A stretch of DNA of 64,000 nucleotides. Source: Diadophis punctatus similis. Its lineage: Eukaryota; Chordata; Lepidosauria; Squamata; Dipsadidae. How positions within the stretch are numbered: the first letter of the stretch is position 1; every line of letters begins with the position of its first letter. The stretch is from the NCBI GenBank assembly GCA_023053685.1, contig JALIGW010000001.1:71135740-71199739 (forward strand), read 5' to 3'. Positions 1-11,717 of this stretch are shown here, piece after piece. Both the position numbers and the translations under genes were made by a program. A model generated the notes under the pieces. It did not search any database. It saw nothing but the letters and a program-made list of their open reading frames with translations, and was not told where the DNA came from.

Positions 1-1205
1 TTAAAGACGTATTGCTTGCAATTATGCTTAACTGTAGCAAAAAATGTCCAAACTTTGGAATTTGGGTTTCAATCTTATGTTGTATTAAACACAGTGTATG
101 CGCATCTTAGACTTGATGGCATACAATCAATTAAAAATATTCTATAGGATTATGCTACAATAATCTATATATTATTATTATTATTTAAATTAAGCATTTA
201 GGATTAGATAAGAAATGTGTCTTACAACAAGACTCTAGGGAACAGTTAAGAGGGCCAACGTCTTAAGATTTTTATGATTCAACAGAAACTGGTTTTGAAA
301 CTTCCTGAATTTCCAAACAATAATGTACTACTCAAAAACCCCACAGGAGAATTCTGGATTAGCACCTGTACCTTAAATATAAATTAATAAACCAGATGCT
401 CCTCAAATGCTCTTCCTACGAACATGTTAACAGTTCTTTAAATCTGTGTTATTTTTATTTTGTTTTAACAGATACTTAAGAGCAAACACAAGAAAAGAAG
501 AAAAATATTGGAGTGAAGAAAGAAAGAAAAGCTTTATGACCTTATAGAACTGAACAAGAATTTTCAAAGTAATATTAGATTAATAATGAATATATATGGG
601 ATCTACTTTCAATTTAGCAGTATAAAACCATGGTTCAAATCAAATCAATCAGCACAAGCAATCAATATAATAAGAATCACCAACTAGAACAATTAATAAC
701 ACTATATAATCTTACAAAAACTGTGATAATTAAAACAAATCAGGCAAAAACTTATATTTTAAAGCCTTACATACTTTTATGTTCTCAGCTATTCTCAAAT
801 GACATAAAGCGCATCGTAGCACAGCCTACCACGCCTCATTTTTTTTTGCTCTGAGTAACAATTAGACAATGAATAAGATTCTGTATGTTTTATAACATGC
901 TTTTCAGGGGAATGGATTTCTTTCACATTTTGTCAGAATGTGACATTTCTTTGCAAGCAAAGCAAAACTAAGAGACTACTCTGCAGCTAATATCGAAACC
1001 TTTTCTTATTATCATCTTGATTTGGCTTGCCTGAACCACAACATTTTTCTAATCATAACTTTTGTGTGTTAACATTACCAAAAATTGACAGACAAAGCAC
1101 TATTCTTGTCAATTTAAAGAGTGTTTGAAACACTTTATGTTATTTAGAGCAATGGATGAATGGATTTTAATAGCAACTTTCCAACTACACTCACAATTAC
1201 TGTCA

Positions 1206-1580
1206 TTACGCTAAGTGCTTGATGTCCCACTGTGCAGTTTTGCTTACTGCTTTTTTACCTTCTTCCATGCACACTTTTAGCCACTGACTGTACAGCCTTT
1301 CAGTGTTTTCTGCCTTTTCCTTTAAATAAACTGGCTCTGGCTCCCTCCATCTGGTTCCCCTTCCGTCAGCAACCCTGCACCTGTTCACACCTCCTCTCCT
1401 GTTGGATTCCACTGAACATTTCCTCCTCTGCCAGGGCTATTCTGGCACTCACAACCTTTCTGTCATTCAATCCATCTGTCAGAAGTGAACTTTGTTTACT
1501 GCAAGCTTCTGCTTTCTTCTTCAAGATGCAAAGCCCCTCAAGGTCATTGTCAAAAGAACTGTCGGCAGAGATTTAATCCT
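1206..1580 (-). other. GC-richer segment with broken antisense open frames
   Basis: Two minus-strand frames abut and overlap. One is open from 1572 to 1369 (68 codons, helical, lysine and glutamate rich, with KVVSARIALAEEEMFSG); the other runs from 1412 to 1206 (with YLKEKAENTERLYSQWLKV). A single frameshift would link them. This could be a decayed transposon or processed pseudogene. No family was recognised, and it is not a missing SDCCAG8 exon. Confidence 0.3.
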
Positions 1581-4500
1581 TAGTAAGAGACAAAGCTGGA
1601 CAGTTATGCATTATGAATTTTTTCCCCAATAATGTTGAAGACAATAGCAGAAGAGAAATATAATCTAAAAAATCTTCAAAGATCAAATTGATCTTCTTTC
1701 TGTAAAATCTTGTACTGTGAGCATTATTTATTTAGCGAGCTTAGCTGAACAAAAGGGACATGTGACAAACTATGTAGAAGAGAAAATACAATTTCAGAGA
1801 AGACTAAGATGTATAGTGGACTAAGGAAAAATAAGGACAAAATTATTAATCAATTTTTTTAAAGAGAACAAAGCAATATTCATTAACCAAATGCTGGTTT
1901 TAATGTTACTTTTAAGCTGCAACATAGCTATATTTAATCTGTCATTCATCTATGACTAAGTATCACATTTTGAAAAAGTGAGGTAAAAATCAATTCACCA
2001 CTGAGAAATTTTATAAATGTTACACAGTTTGTGTGATTATCCATATTGCTATTCAAGTTAATAGAAAGAGCAGAGCAGCTACTTTTGAGACATTTCATAC
2101 TGTCAGCAGGATCTATTATGCAGGCTTAGTCAAGCATGCATCTGCTTTTCAAAAATTTGTTCCAACAGCCGCATACTATTGAATTATTAACTAATTTCTT
2201 TTTTAAAAAATTCAAATAAGAAACATTTTCAAAATGTTTTCTTGAATAATACCCAAATTTCAAGGTATTTTTCTTCACCTGCTAGAAAAGTGTGTTGAAA
2301 GAAAAGAATAATTATTTTACTAGTTAACATTTAAAATGGTTATGGAACACAAAATGTTGCTTCAGAGTTTTTAAAGTAGAAACTTGTCATTTTCCAAATC
2401 TTAAATCAATGACTTAGATATTACTTGCTTAAATAATAAACGTTAAACACGTCATTAAATTCCAGCTTTAATATATTGGAAATGAGAAACAAGCTCTTGC
2501 CTTTGTAATGATGTGTTTTTTAGATGTTCATTAGTCAAGTACTCATTTAAAGGAATTAAGATTATTCATGATCTTCTCAAAAGGTCTACTACATAGTGCC
2601 TATCACATTACTTATATCGATAGATGCTTTTAGTTCTTACATGATGTGCTATGCTGAGAACATGACAAGAGATAAGATATAATGATACGGACAGCATATA
2701 ATGAGAACAAGAAATCATACCAGCTGCACTTTTACAAAATGTACACAGATTGCAGGAATGAGAGGCAATAGTGGGACAGTTGATGTGGCAATCAGGCTGC
2801 CATGGAAAAATGCAACAATTGAGCAGGAAAGAAGTCAGCTCCCTGTCATAATTGAAAAGACAAGAGACAGAAGAGAACTAGCAGATGGGAAAGAAAGAAA
2901 TAATTATTTGGGGTTTTTTTTTCCCCTGCTTGTAATTGTTACTTGCCAGGACAAGACATAGTAAAACAATAATGTTTTTCATACACCATAATTCCATAAG
3001 ATTGATTTTAATGTTTAAAAAGAAATGTTAGGCTTAAAATAATTTAGCAAGTTACTACTTTATAATACAAATGAATAGGAATTTACTTACAAGCTCCAAA
3101 AAGCATGTTCTTCCAATCTAGTAATTTATCCTTTGTAAGGGAAAAAAAACATCCCAAGGATGACTTCATTTTTAAAAAAAATTCTTTTTGTCACTGCAGT
3201 GGCTCCATTGTTTTTGTGGAGAATATTTGGCATATTAAATATGTATTATCTAATTATATGCATATTTCCACCTTATTTTATAAAGGTAAATTTAAGTTGG
3301 ATATCATAAAATATCAGCACGAAGCATCCAAATATAAAATGTTATTTTTTTTGTTCTGTCAACAAACTAAGACCTAATACACATTCTTTTGTTATTTTCT
3401 AATTAAATAGCATGAATAAGCTTATCCAGATTCAAAACCCAAAAAGGAGATAACCAAATATATATTGTAACAGGTACAGAACAAACAATCTTCAGCAATG
3501 TGTGTGTATTCAGGAATGTTGGTTTTGATTAACAGATCAATGTTAGTATAAACATTGCAAATGAAAGGTACTATATATAATCAGTTGTATCTATTAATCG
3601 TTCTTTGGGGGGGGGGAATCTAAGTTTGATTATCAAGCTATGTAATCTTCTATCATCTTTAAGGGGGGAAAACCCTGAAAATACAGCAACATGTTCACAA
3701 TTTGCTTAGCTGTTATACTTACATATTTCATTTTTACCTAATACTTCATTAATGGCTTTGGAAATATTGCATTGTCAAACAATATATTTTTAAAAGGACA
3801 ATAAGTGTCTAATACATTAGATGATAAGAAATCAGCCAACTGACAGATTTTAAAATGCACTGTATTAATTATTACTGCAACCACTGCCAGAAAACAAGAG
3901 TTCTGATTTATTCCAAATCATTTGATAGCTGTCATCATAAAGAAGAAGATATGGGCTAAATAATGGCAGGTAAAATATTTTTCTTTTTATAATAATGGAA
4001 AGTATTTTATTTATATATATAGAATTAAATCAGCTACTTCAGAAAGAACCGGTAACCAAGGGAGTAGACTAGCTTTCTCACAATTCTTGTGAATAGGCTT
4101 TGAAAACAGCAAATGTTTATTCCACATCTTGTTGAAAATTACCTTATGTACAACCTTCTTTATAGTACTGGATATAGTTGTGGATGTGTTAGTGAATACA
4201 TAATACACATAGCTCAGGGGAAAGAAAAAAATGCTTTCAAAAATCAATTAAGGAGAACAAATAACAACTTTACATCCACTGCAATGATTCGATAATATGC
4301 CGCTACATCAAATAAGAGTATTTTTTCTTGACAGTCCTAAATTAGATGTATCACAGTAATGGATACATAAATAGCATATGTTCCTCTTATACTTCCTATT
4401 TCAAATCCCTGTAATATTTGTCCCCCCTCCCAGCCAAAATTAAGTCTGTCCATAAAGCTCTGCAAACAGAAAAATACTTAAGTTGAAAAATGGTAGGTGT

Positions 4501-4982
4501 TTCAATCTTCTTTGTTAAATATCCATCTCTATTATCTGCAATTATGTATTTCTTTTCAAAGAATTTCATCATTCATCTTGCTTATCTAACTATGATAACT
4601 ATTCTGTGTAACAGGTCCATATTTAAATTGGGGTTTTTTTTCTCTTTCAGTTTTCTTTTCAACCTCATTTTTTGCCCAGATATCAGTAAGACTGCAACCT
4701 GTATCCAAGGTACAATGGAGAATAAGCTTCTTTAAATTCAACAAAATTTATTTCTCAGAAATTATATGGAATGGTCATGTATTACTGTCTGGTTTGCATT
4801 ACTGATAGTGGCTAGACTATTTAAATATAAGGTCGTCATAAGGGGTAGTGCTGAAAAGAAGCAAAATTAATGCCTTCTGTTAAAGAGCTTTAAAATATAT
4901 ATTAAGAACTGCATTTATTCTAATGTAAGTCACAATCTTAATATATTTTGAATGTTTAAGTGACGCCAAAATACTATCTTGT

Positions 4983-5530
4983 TTGCTTTCATTGATCACG
5001 GGTAATGTTTCCAGAAGGGCAATGCAGTATGAATTTTCTTTCCTAGCAGGGATTCTCAAGAATTTACAAAGTCAATTCTTCAGCAGATTTGTCCTTTTTA
5101 TACATTTCTTGTGCTGCAAATTTCTCAGAAAAACTGCCCAGTTAACAAAAGTTTGTGTGCGTTTTTGCAGTAAAAAGGCATTGCAAGGTCTTTATCAGAC
5201 CAATGGGCACACCACTGTAAACATCATGGAACTCTGCAGCTATCCTGCAGTTTCCCTCTCTGTGGTCAGTCTTCCCAGCTGCCCTATCTGTTACTGTCTG
5301 ATTAGTTCTGCTAAGGAGCTCCTCCCCTGCCAGCTTTCAGTGCCATCTGTTCTACACAAGATGGCTGCTGCCCAGCAACCTAACACTGCCCTCCTACCTG
5401 GCACCCGGCTACCATCCTTACCCCAAAGTGCTAACACAGGTTCTCACTGCTGGCAGAGTCAGGATTTCATTACTACTACTTTGACAAGTGCAGGGTTGTT
5501 TGTAATTTCTCTTTTATCCTGATTTTGATT
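4983..5530. other. GC-richer unclassified repeat-like segment (LTR candidate)
   Basis: A 540-base block has higher GC than its surroundings and a chance-looking 179-codon plus-strand frame rich in leucine, serine and cysteine. On the minus strand it shows a TATAAAA motif (near 5103-5097) followed by a GC-poor stretch, as in an LTR promoter. No terminal duplication or internal retroviral gene was seen. The LTR reading is inference only. Confidence 0.25.
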
Positions 5531-8216
5531 GTACAACCACCTCCCACTGATTCAGTTTGCTTCAGTTTTGTTGCTCACAGATTTTACTCTCCACATTAAT
5601 CTCCCTCTGGCATGTTACTGCATCTGTTCCCTTTTTTATTATTAATTTTCAAATTCCCACCATTTTTGACAAAAAGGAGGTAATCTACACTCTACTTCTG
5701 CCCATTTCATTTTCTTTAATTTGGAAGATAAGTATGAAAGCATGCCAAAGAAGTTAATTCTCCGTTAACAGTTTATTTTTTGGCATCTCACTGCCTTTGT
5801 ATATGAAAAACAGATAGGAATAAATGTTGACTAAACCACAAACGATCCTAAATTTAATGAAAAATAAACATATAAAAACAGGAGCTAAAGAATTGATTAT
5901 GCATGTTATCTTATTTCAGGCTTTTATATTTCCTTTTAATTATAAAATTCCAGGTAATATATTGGAAATTAAACATTAAGTGTACTTTAAAATTTTCACC
6001 CGTTAAATACAAATTTCAATTCATATGAGCAGTTACTAATTATAGTTTGATGTGACTACTCATTTCATATTTTGTAAATTAAAACATTCTAGATCTTTGT
6101 ATTTTTGCATATATAAATATGCACCATTTATATACATACAAAGAAAACATCAAATAATACTAACATCTTTTTAAAAAGAAAATAAAACCTTAGTCTTTAT
6201 GTATATGTATGGTAGGTATATCTTTAGAATGGTACAATGTAGTTATTAAGGACTGGTTGTTCTTAATAGAGTAGAAGAGACATGCCTTTTAAAATCAATA
6301 GACTATAATACCTCAATACTTGACATATATGCTGCATAAAAACATTCTTTTATCTAGTAAAGAATGCTATCAATGTCATACTGAAACATTAAAAAGTATA
6401 AACAGTTCAACTACGTTCCAAAAAACTATTAGAGTGACAGACTTAATTTATGTATCTTATTTATTATACATGGACTTCAATGAACGCTAATGAAGCTATG
6501 GAAAATGTGCTAGGGGCTACAAGAAGTGCTGATAAACAGTAGGTTTTTGAAGCTAAAAAGGTTGTGATAATCATTATATGTCCTTTCAACAATATCTTCC
6601 AAAGATATGGTTTCCAAAAGTTATTCTTCTACTTATCAGTTATTGATTACATATCTATCAGTCCTCCTAGTGAAAAATACCAATGCCAACAAATATTAGT
6701 AAAGGTATATAGAATAATTTGGCTCCGTAGGGAAAGCATTTTCTAACCCCTTAATAACAGCTGTACCCCACATGAGTTGGAGGGAAGAGGGGCTTTAGAG
6801 ACTCAGCAACATTTCAGGCTGCTACCCAACAGATTTCCCCATAAGGATGCTTTGGAACTTCCTTTTCCTTTGCAGTCTCCAGCTGAATACTGCCCATTTT
6901 CAAACTCACTCTTTCTTTTGCCAGCTTCTCCACCCACAGCAAATGTGGGTTCATTCTATTCAGTTTCAGAGTTAGTCTGCTTAGTGGCAGACAGACAGAC
7001 AGACAGATGAATGAGCAGACAAGAATTCTGAGCCCTTTACAAATGTTTTGCCCACTGGGCTTGGAAAGAAAAAAGAAGTAGGTAAAAGATATAGAACACA
7101 TCTTCTGTAATGGCAGTTTCCTCAGCAGGCTGAGGGTTTGTCAAAATCATGACAGGCGCCTCCTGACATTCCAATGCAAGTTTAAACTCTTGCATGTAAT
7201 TCCACAGCACAATTAATATATAATCTATTCTCAGAATCTATATGAATAATATTCAAAGAATGAATTAGAGGAAACAAGACTGAAGTAGTAAACTAAGTAC
7301 TTCACAGGCTTATCAATAATGACAACATTGAACTTCATTTGAATGATACTAGCAACTAAGTAGAATTATATATTAAACTATAGTTAAACCAATTATAATC
7401 AGATAAAGAAGTGCAAAATGCAAACAATGAAACTATTTTTTAAAAAAGAATTAAGAACACAGTTCATGATCCAAAGAGTTTTTCATCCGTAGTGGAAGAT
7501 TTGATTATTTCTCTTCCCTTTTGCAGCAAGTCAACGTCTTTAGTAAACCATGAAAGTGGATAACAACAAAGAAAAGGAGGGCTACAAAAAATTAACCAAC
7601 CACCATATTGCACTCATAGATGTTTTTACTGGTTCATTTTGTCAGCGGAATACTGGCTTTTAAATACAACACCATGTTTCCTCGCATACTAAAGTTCAAT
7701 TTTGAATTCCTAAATAACTATCAGTGAAACCTGCTGTGTCAGCATTAACACCTGTACCACACAAAAAGACATTGATAATGCTGCAATTTTACAATGGCAA
7801 AAACATGTACTGAAGTGATCTATATATGATATTTTCTGCCATAGATGAATCATCCTAGGAAGAATAGGCTGTTTTACATATTATAAGCATCCATGTGATC
7901 AGCACAAAAATCAATAAAAAGGGGGGGAGGAAAAAAAGCAACTAGAGAAATAAAGGAAAATAACAGTAACAAAATGCTGTATTATGTTATTTATAGGACA
8001 TTATTCCTTCTTATTTTTGAACACTTCATTAAATTAGAGTCAAAATATTTGTTGATCAGTCATCCCAAGAGCCAATTTCATAAACGGAAAGTGAACTCAT
8101 CTATCTTTCTAACACTAAAGAATAATATTTTTGCTGCTTCCATGCTTGATAATTCCATCACTTTTCATATCCCAGGTTTGGGGTATGTAATTTAGAAGTA
8201 CACTCACATCAGAAGG

Positions 8217-8420
8217 TGGTATTCAGCCAGTTCGGACCAGTTCGGGCGAACCGGTAGTAGCTACCTGCCCACCCGCCCAGGCGCTATGCCATCCTATTTA
8301 GGCACATTTTGAAGCCGCGCGCATGCGTGGAAGCCGCGCGTGCGAGCAAAGCGCATGCACGGAAGGCCATGCATGCACTCACATTTGCAAACCGGTAGAA
8401 AAAGTAAGTGAATACCATCT
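8217..8420. mobile_element. Short non-autonomous hAT-like element
   Basis: The left end reads ggtattcagccagttcgg and the right end, on the other strand, ggtattcactta; both inner arms contain accggt. The interior is CpG-rich (gccgcgcg, gcatgcgtgg) in an otherwise AT-rich intron. The ends resemble a common squamate repeat with terminal inverted repeats. No clean target duplication was found. Confidence 0.6.
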
Positions 8421-9127
8421 ATGACTCAAATATATTAACAGTATCAAACTTTGAAATATCTTACAAATTTAATGGATACTAAACCAACAAGGCCTTTACT
8501 CATTCTACACCTTAAACGTGATGTTTTAAAATACTCTCTGGACTACCCATTGAATGTGAAAAAGAGTATTTTGCCTCATTTTAAGTAGAATTTTTTCAAT
8601 TAGCTAGACTATGCACAAAAATGTAGGATATAACAATACATATGAATAATTAAATAGGTTAAACATACAGAGAAGCACGAATTTTAAGCTGTTTAATGGT
8701 TTTTACAACTTTGTATGCAATTTTTGAGTTTAGAAATCAATGCAGCAACACAAAATATAAATTCTTTTCTTGAAATAGAATACCTGTATTTATTTATAAA
8801 TGTACTTTCTACATCTTGATAAGTAAAAGCTGGAAGAATGTGGTGACATATATTCTAAATATGTACCTATTTTATTACTTACCTTGAAAAATGCATTTTT
8901 CATAAATTAATATGCCATAAAAATTTTTGGTGATCAAATTTGTATTTTTCATGTTAAAAAAATCCAATAGGACATGTTATCACCAGGTGAACAGAGCAAA
9001 AAACAAATATGTTTTCTTTAAGGGGCTGGAACATTTAAGGATATAAATATATCAAGTCTACAAACCTTACATTGCGTCTCCCCACAAATCCTATTTTGCT
9101 ATCAAATCTTATTGGCATTATCTAGGG

Positions 9128-9734
9128 CAGTGATGGCGAACCTTTTTTTGCTTGGGTGCCAAAAGGTTGCGCACATGTGTGATAACGTGCATGTGCATGC
9201 CTAAACCCATAATGCAATGCCCTCCCCCCACACATGCACCACAACCCCCATGCTGCCCCCCGCGCATGCACGCAGGGCTTACTGAAGCCTCCAGACTTCC
9301 GGTAGGCCCGTTGGGCCGTTTTTCGCCCACCCCGGGCTTCAGGAAAGCCTCTGGAGCCTGTGGATGGCGAAAAATGGACCCAACAGGCCTACCAGAAGTT
9401 CGGAAACAAACTTGCAGTTGGGCCGTTTTTCACCCTCCCCAGGCTTCAGAAGCCTGGGGAGGGTGAAAAATGGCCCAATGATCCAACCAGAAGTTTGTTT
9501 CTGAACTTCCGGTAGGCCCGTTGGGTCCGGTTTTTGCCATGCACAGGCTCCGGAGGCTTTCCTAAAGCCTGGGGAAGGCAAAAACGACCTCTCTCCCACC
9601 CTCTGGAAGGCCGAAAATCAGCTGGCCAGCACGCACATGCATGCTGGAGCTGACATAGGGCAAAGCCTTGCATGTCCTCAGATATTGCTCCGCGTGCCAC
9701 CTGTGGCACGCGTGCCACAGGTTCGCCATCACGG
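9128..9734. mobile_element. hAT MITE, CAGTGATGGCGAACC family, copy 1
   Basis: It starts CAGTGATGGCGAACC and ends with the near-exact reverse complement GGTTCGCCATCACGG. The flanking 8-mers ATCTAGGG (9120-9127 and 9735-9742) are identical, an intact hAT target-site duplication. The 607-bp interior is a large palindrome centred near 9447, so no transposase can be coded. A related copy is at 46542. Confidence 0.92.
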
Positions 9735-11574
9735 ATCTAGGGTGTTCTGGAGGCTAGTAGTTTTCTACTTCATATTGAACATGTAAAGAAATCTACATAA
9801 TTGTCAACAATTTAAACAACTGTACTTATATGTGATTATATGTTATAAATAAGAAAGTATCATCCAATTCTTCAATGCACTCATATTATAAATTGAGGCA
9901 AACCAGTTATTGGAAACTATAGATAGGCAGCTAACCAAATTATAAATATCAGCCACTTTTTCCTCACAGCAATAAGGAAAATATAAAAATATAATTTAGT
10001 AAATGTGTCATTGTTACAGAAAAATGAATAAGAGAAAATAAGATACAACATAAAAAGAATATAATGGAAGTGAATAAAAACAGAATTAGAACAAATGGGG
10101 GAAGTGACTGTTGATACAAAAAATGCAGAGAGACTATCTGAAATTTAAACTCTCCCTCATTCCATATTATTACAAAGTTACAAATCAGCAAATCCAGGAA
10201 ATAGAACAAAAAGGGAAACTAGACAGCAATGACTATACAAATTAAACAATTAGCATGGAAATATATATAGAATGTTGTTAAACCTTTCCATCTATCAAAT
10301 TTCTAAATGAAATATCCAATATGATCAATATGATCAATATCTACAATGAAATTCTGCAGAGTGAATGGCACCAGGTAATACAACATTAAAAATAGTGTTT
10401 AATCATTAAATTGAATAAATTTAAGTCACATATTATTGGAAGATTTTATTTAATTAGGCTGTTAGTATCATTATTAAAAGTGTGGAAGTTTTTCAGGAAA
10501 TCTATCTACACTTTGGATTTTCTCCAAGACACCACACAGCTTCATAACTTGTATGATTAGCCTTAGGAAGGAAACTGGTAAACCATTTGGTAAACTATCA
10601 CAACAAATCATTATAAAAGAAGTCCTGCAAAATCCAAACTTTTGCTATCTTACAACTTACTCAAAACTTTTTTCAAGTTCATTAACCTCTAGCATATTTG
10701 TTCTTCAAATACAGACTGTGAGAAAAATGTTTTTTTCCCCATCTGCTCCTGGCCCATAATCTATATTTACACATTTTTTTTAAAAAAAGGAGTATGATAT
10801 GATAATTTAAGAGCGATATTACAATTACCCAAGTAAACCACCTTTATTCATGTGCACACGTATATAATTACACACTACGTATGTACACCCCACCTAATAA
10901 AACCATAAACCGGAATGTTTTTTAATACTTTTAACTATCATATAATACGTAGCTTTTATGTACTTGACCCCACCAAATAAAAATTAGTTCATGCTTAAAA
11001 TTAAAATTCAACTCTGTTTTAAAAAATGATAGAATCATTGTGTTCAGCAGGGCCAGTCATGAAGACGAGAAATACAATTATATCTTAAAATAATATTATT
11101 TAGATACATTTTGGAATATTGAACTACTTGTTTACCATACATTTTAAGCCAGTTTACTTATTTACCACTACTTTTTAACCAGTTATAAATTATTTATGTA
11201 TCATAAATATTTTTAAGATTATGCACAAAATAATTAGGAAAATTGGGGCTATTTTTCATCTGTATCTATCAATATGAAATTGACAAACATTCAGCTATTT
11301 CCTAAAACAGTTATAATTGCAGAATAATTGGATGTGTGTAACTTTTACTGACTACAAATTAAGTAAAAATCCCACTTGCTTTAAAGAACAGGGCAGAAGG
11401 AAACAGATTAGTACATTTACTGTTATCACACTTCACTTTTTGTTCATTATACATTCACTTCTAAACTGCCTCAAAGCTAGACATTTAATTTGTAACAACT
11501 GTGGATAAGCAAATGACAAAACATGGAAATGTGAAATTGAAACTGGTGTTAACAACAAACAAGATAAATGGTAC

Positions 11575-11717
11575 CTGAGAAAATGCAGTTGTTGCTCAGC
11601 TTTGCCCAGCAATTCTGTTAGTTTCAGACATTCCTCTTTAGCTTTTGCAGTATCCTGCTGTGCTTGTTCTAAGCGCTGTTTGTTTTCATGAAGCAGTACT
11701 TGTAATTTCTCAATTTG
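11575..11717 (-). CDS. SDCCAG8: SDCCAG8 exon 13 (last exon found)
   Basis: 143 nt. It begins [11 protein letters not shown] and ends with [19 protein letters not shown], aligning with human EIEKLRIELDE and EECLRLTELLGESEHQLHL. The donor AG|GTACCA is weaker than the others. The following human segment (QEKDSIQQSF onward) was not found between here and base 1. Confidence 0.95.

Larger units (their letters stand above)
1..11574 (-). other. SDCCAG8: SDCCAG8 intron after exon 13 (partial)
   Basis: AT-rich sequence without recognised coding exons. It holds two hAT-like elements (8217-8420 and 9128-9734) and two GC-richer segments of unknown origin (1206-1580 and 4983-5530). A short (ACAG)n tract is near 6990-7010. 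The other sub-blocks show only low-complexity AT-rich DNA. The remaining SDCCAG8 exons were looked for on the minus strand and not seen, though short exons could have been missed. Confidence 0.6.

Noticed and set aside
9118..9718. Several overlapping frames of 70-104 codons
   Set aside because: They lie within a palindromic hAT MITE; the near-mirror frames on both strands follow from the inverted repeat.
1..11400. Remaining SDCCAG8 C-terminal exons
   Set aside because: No minus-strand segment resembling the recalled human C-terminal coiled coil was seen; the antisense frames at 1206-1572 do not match it.
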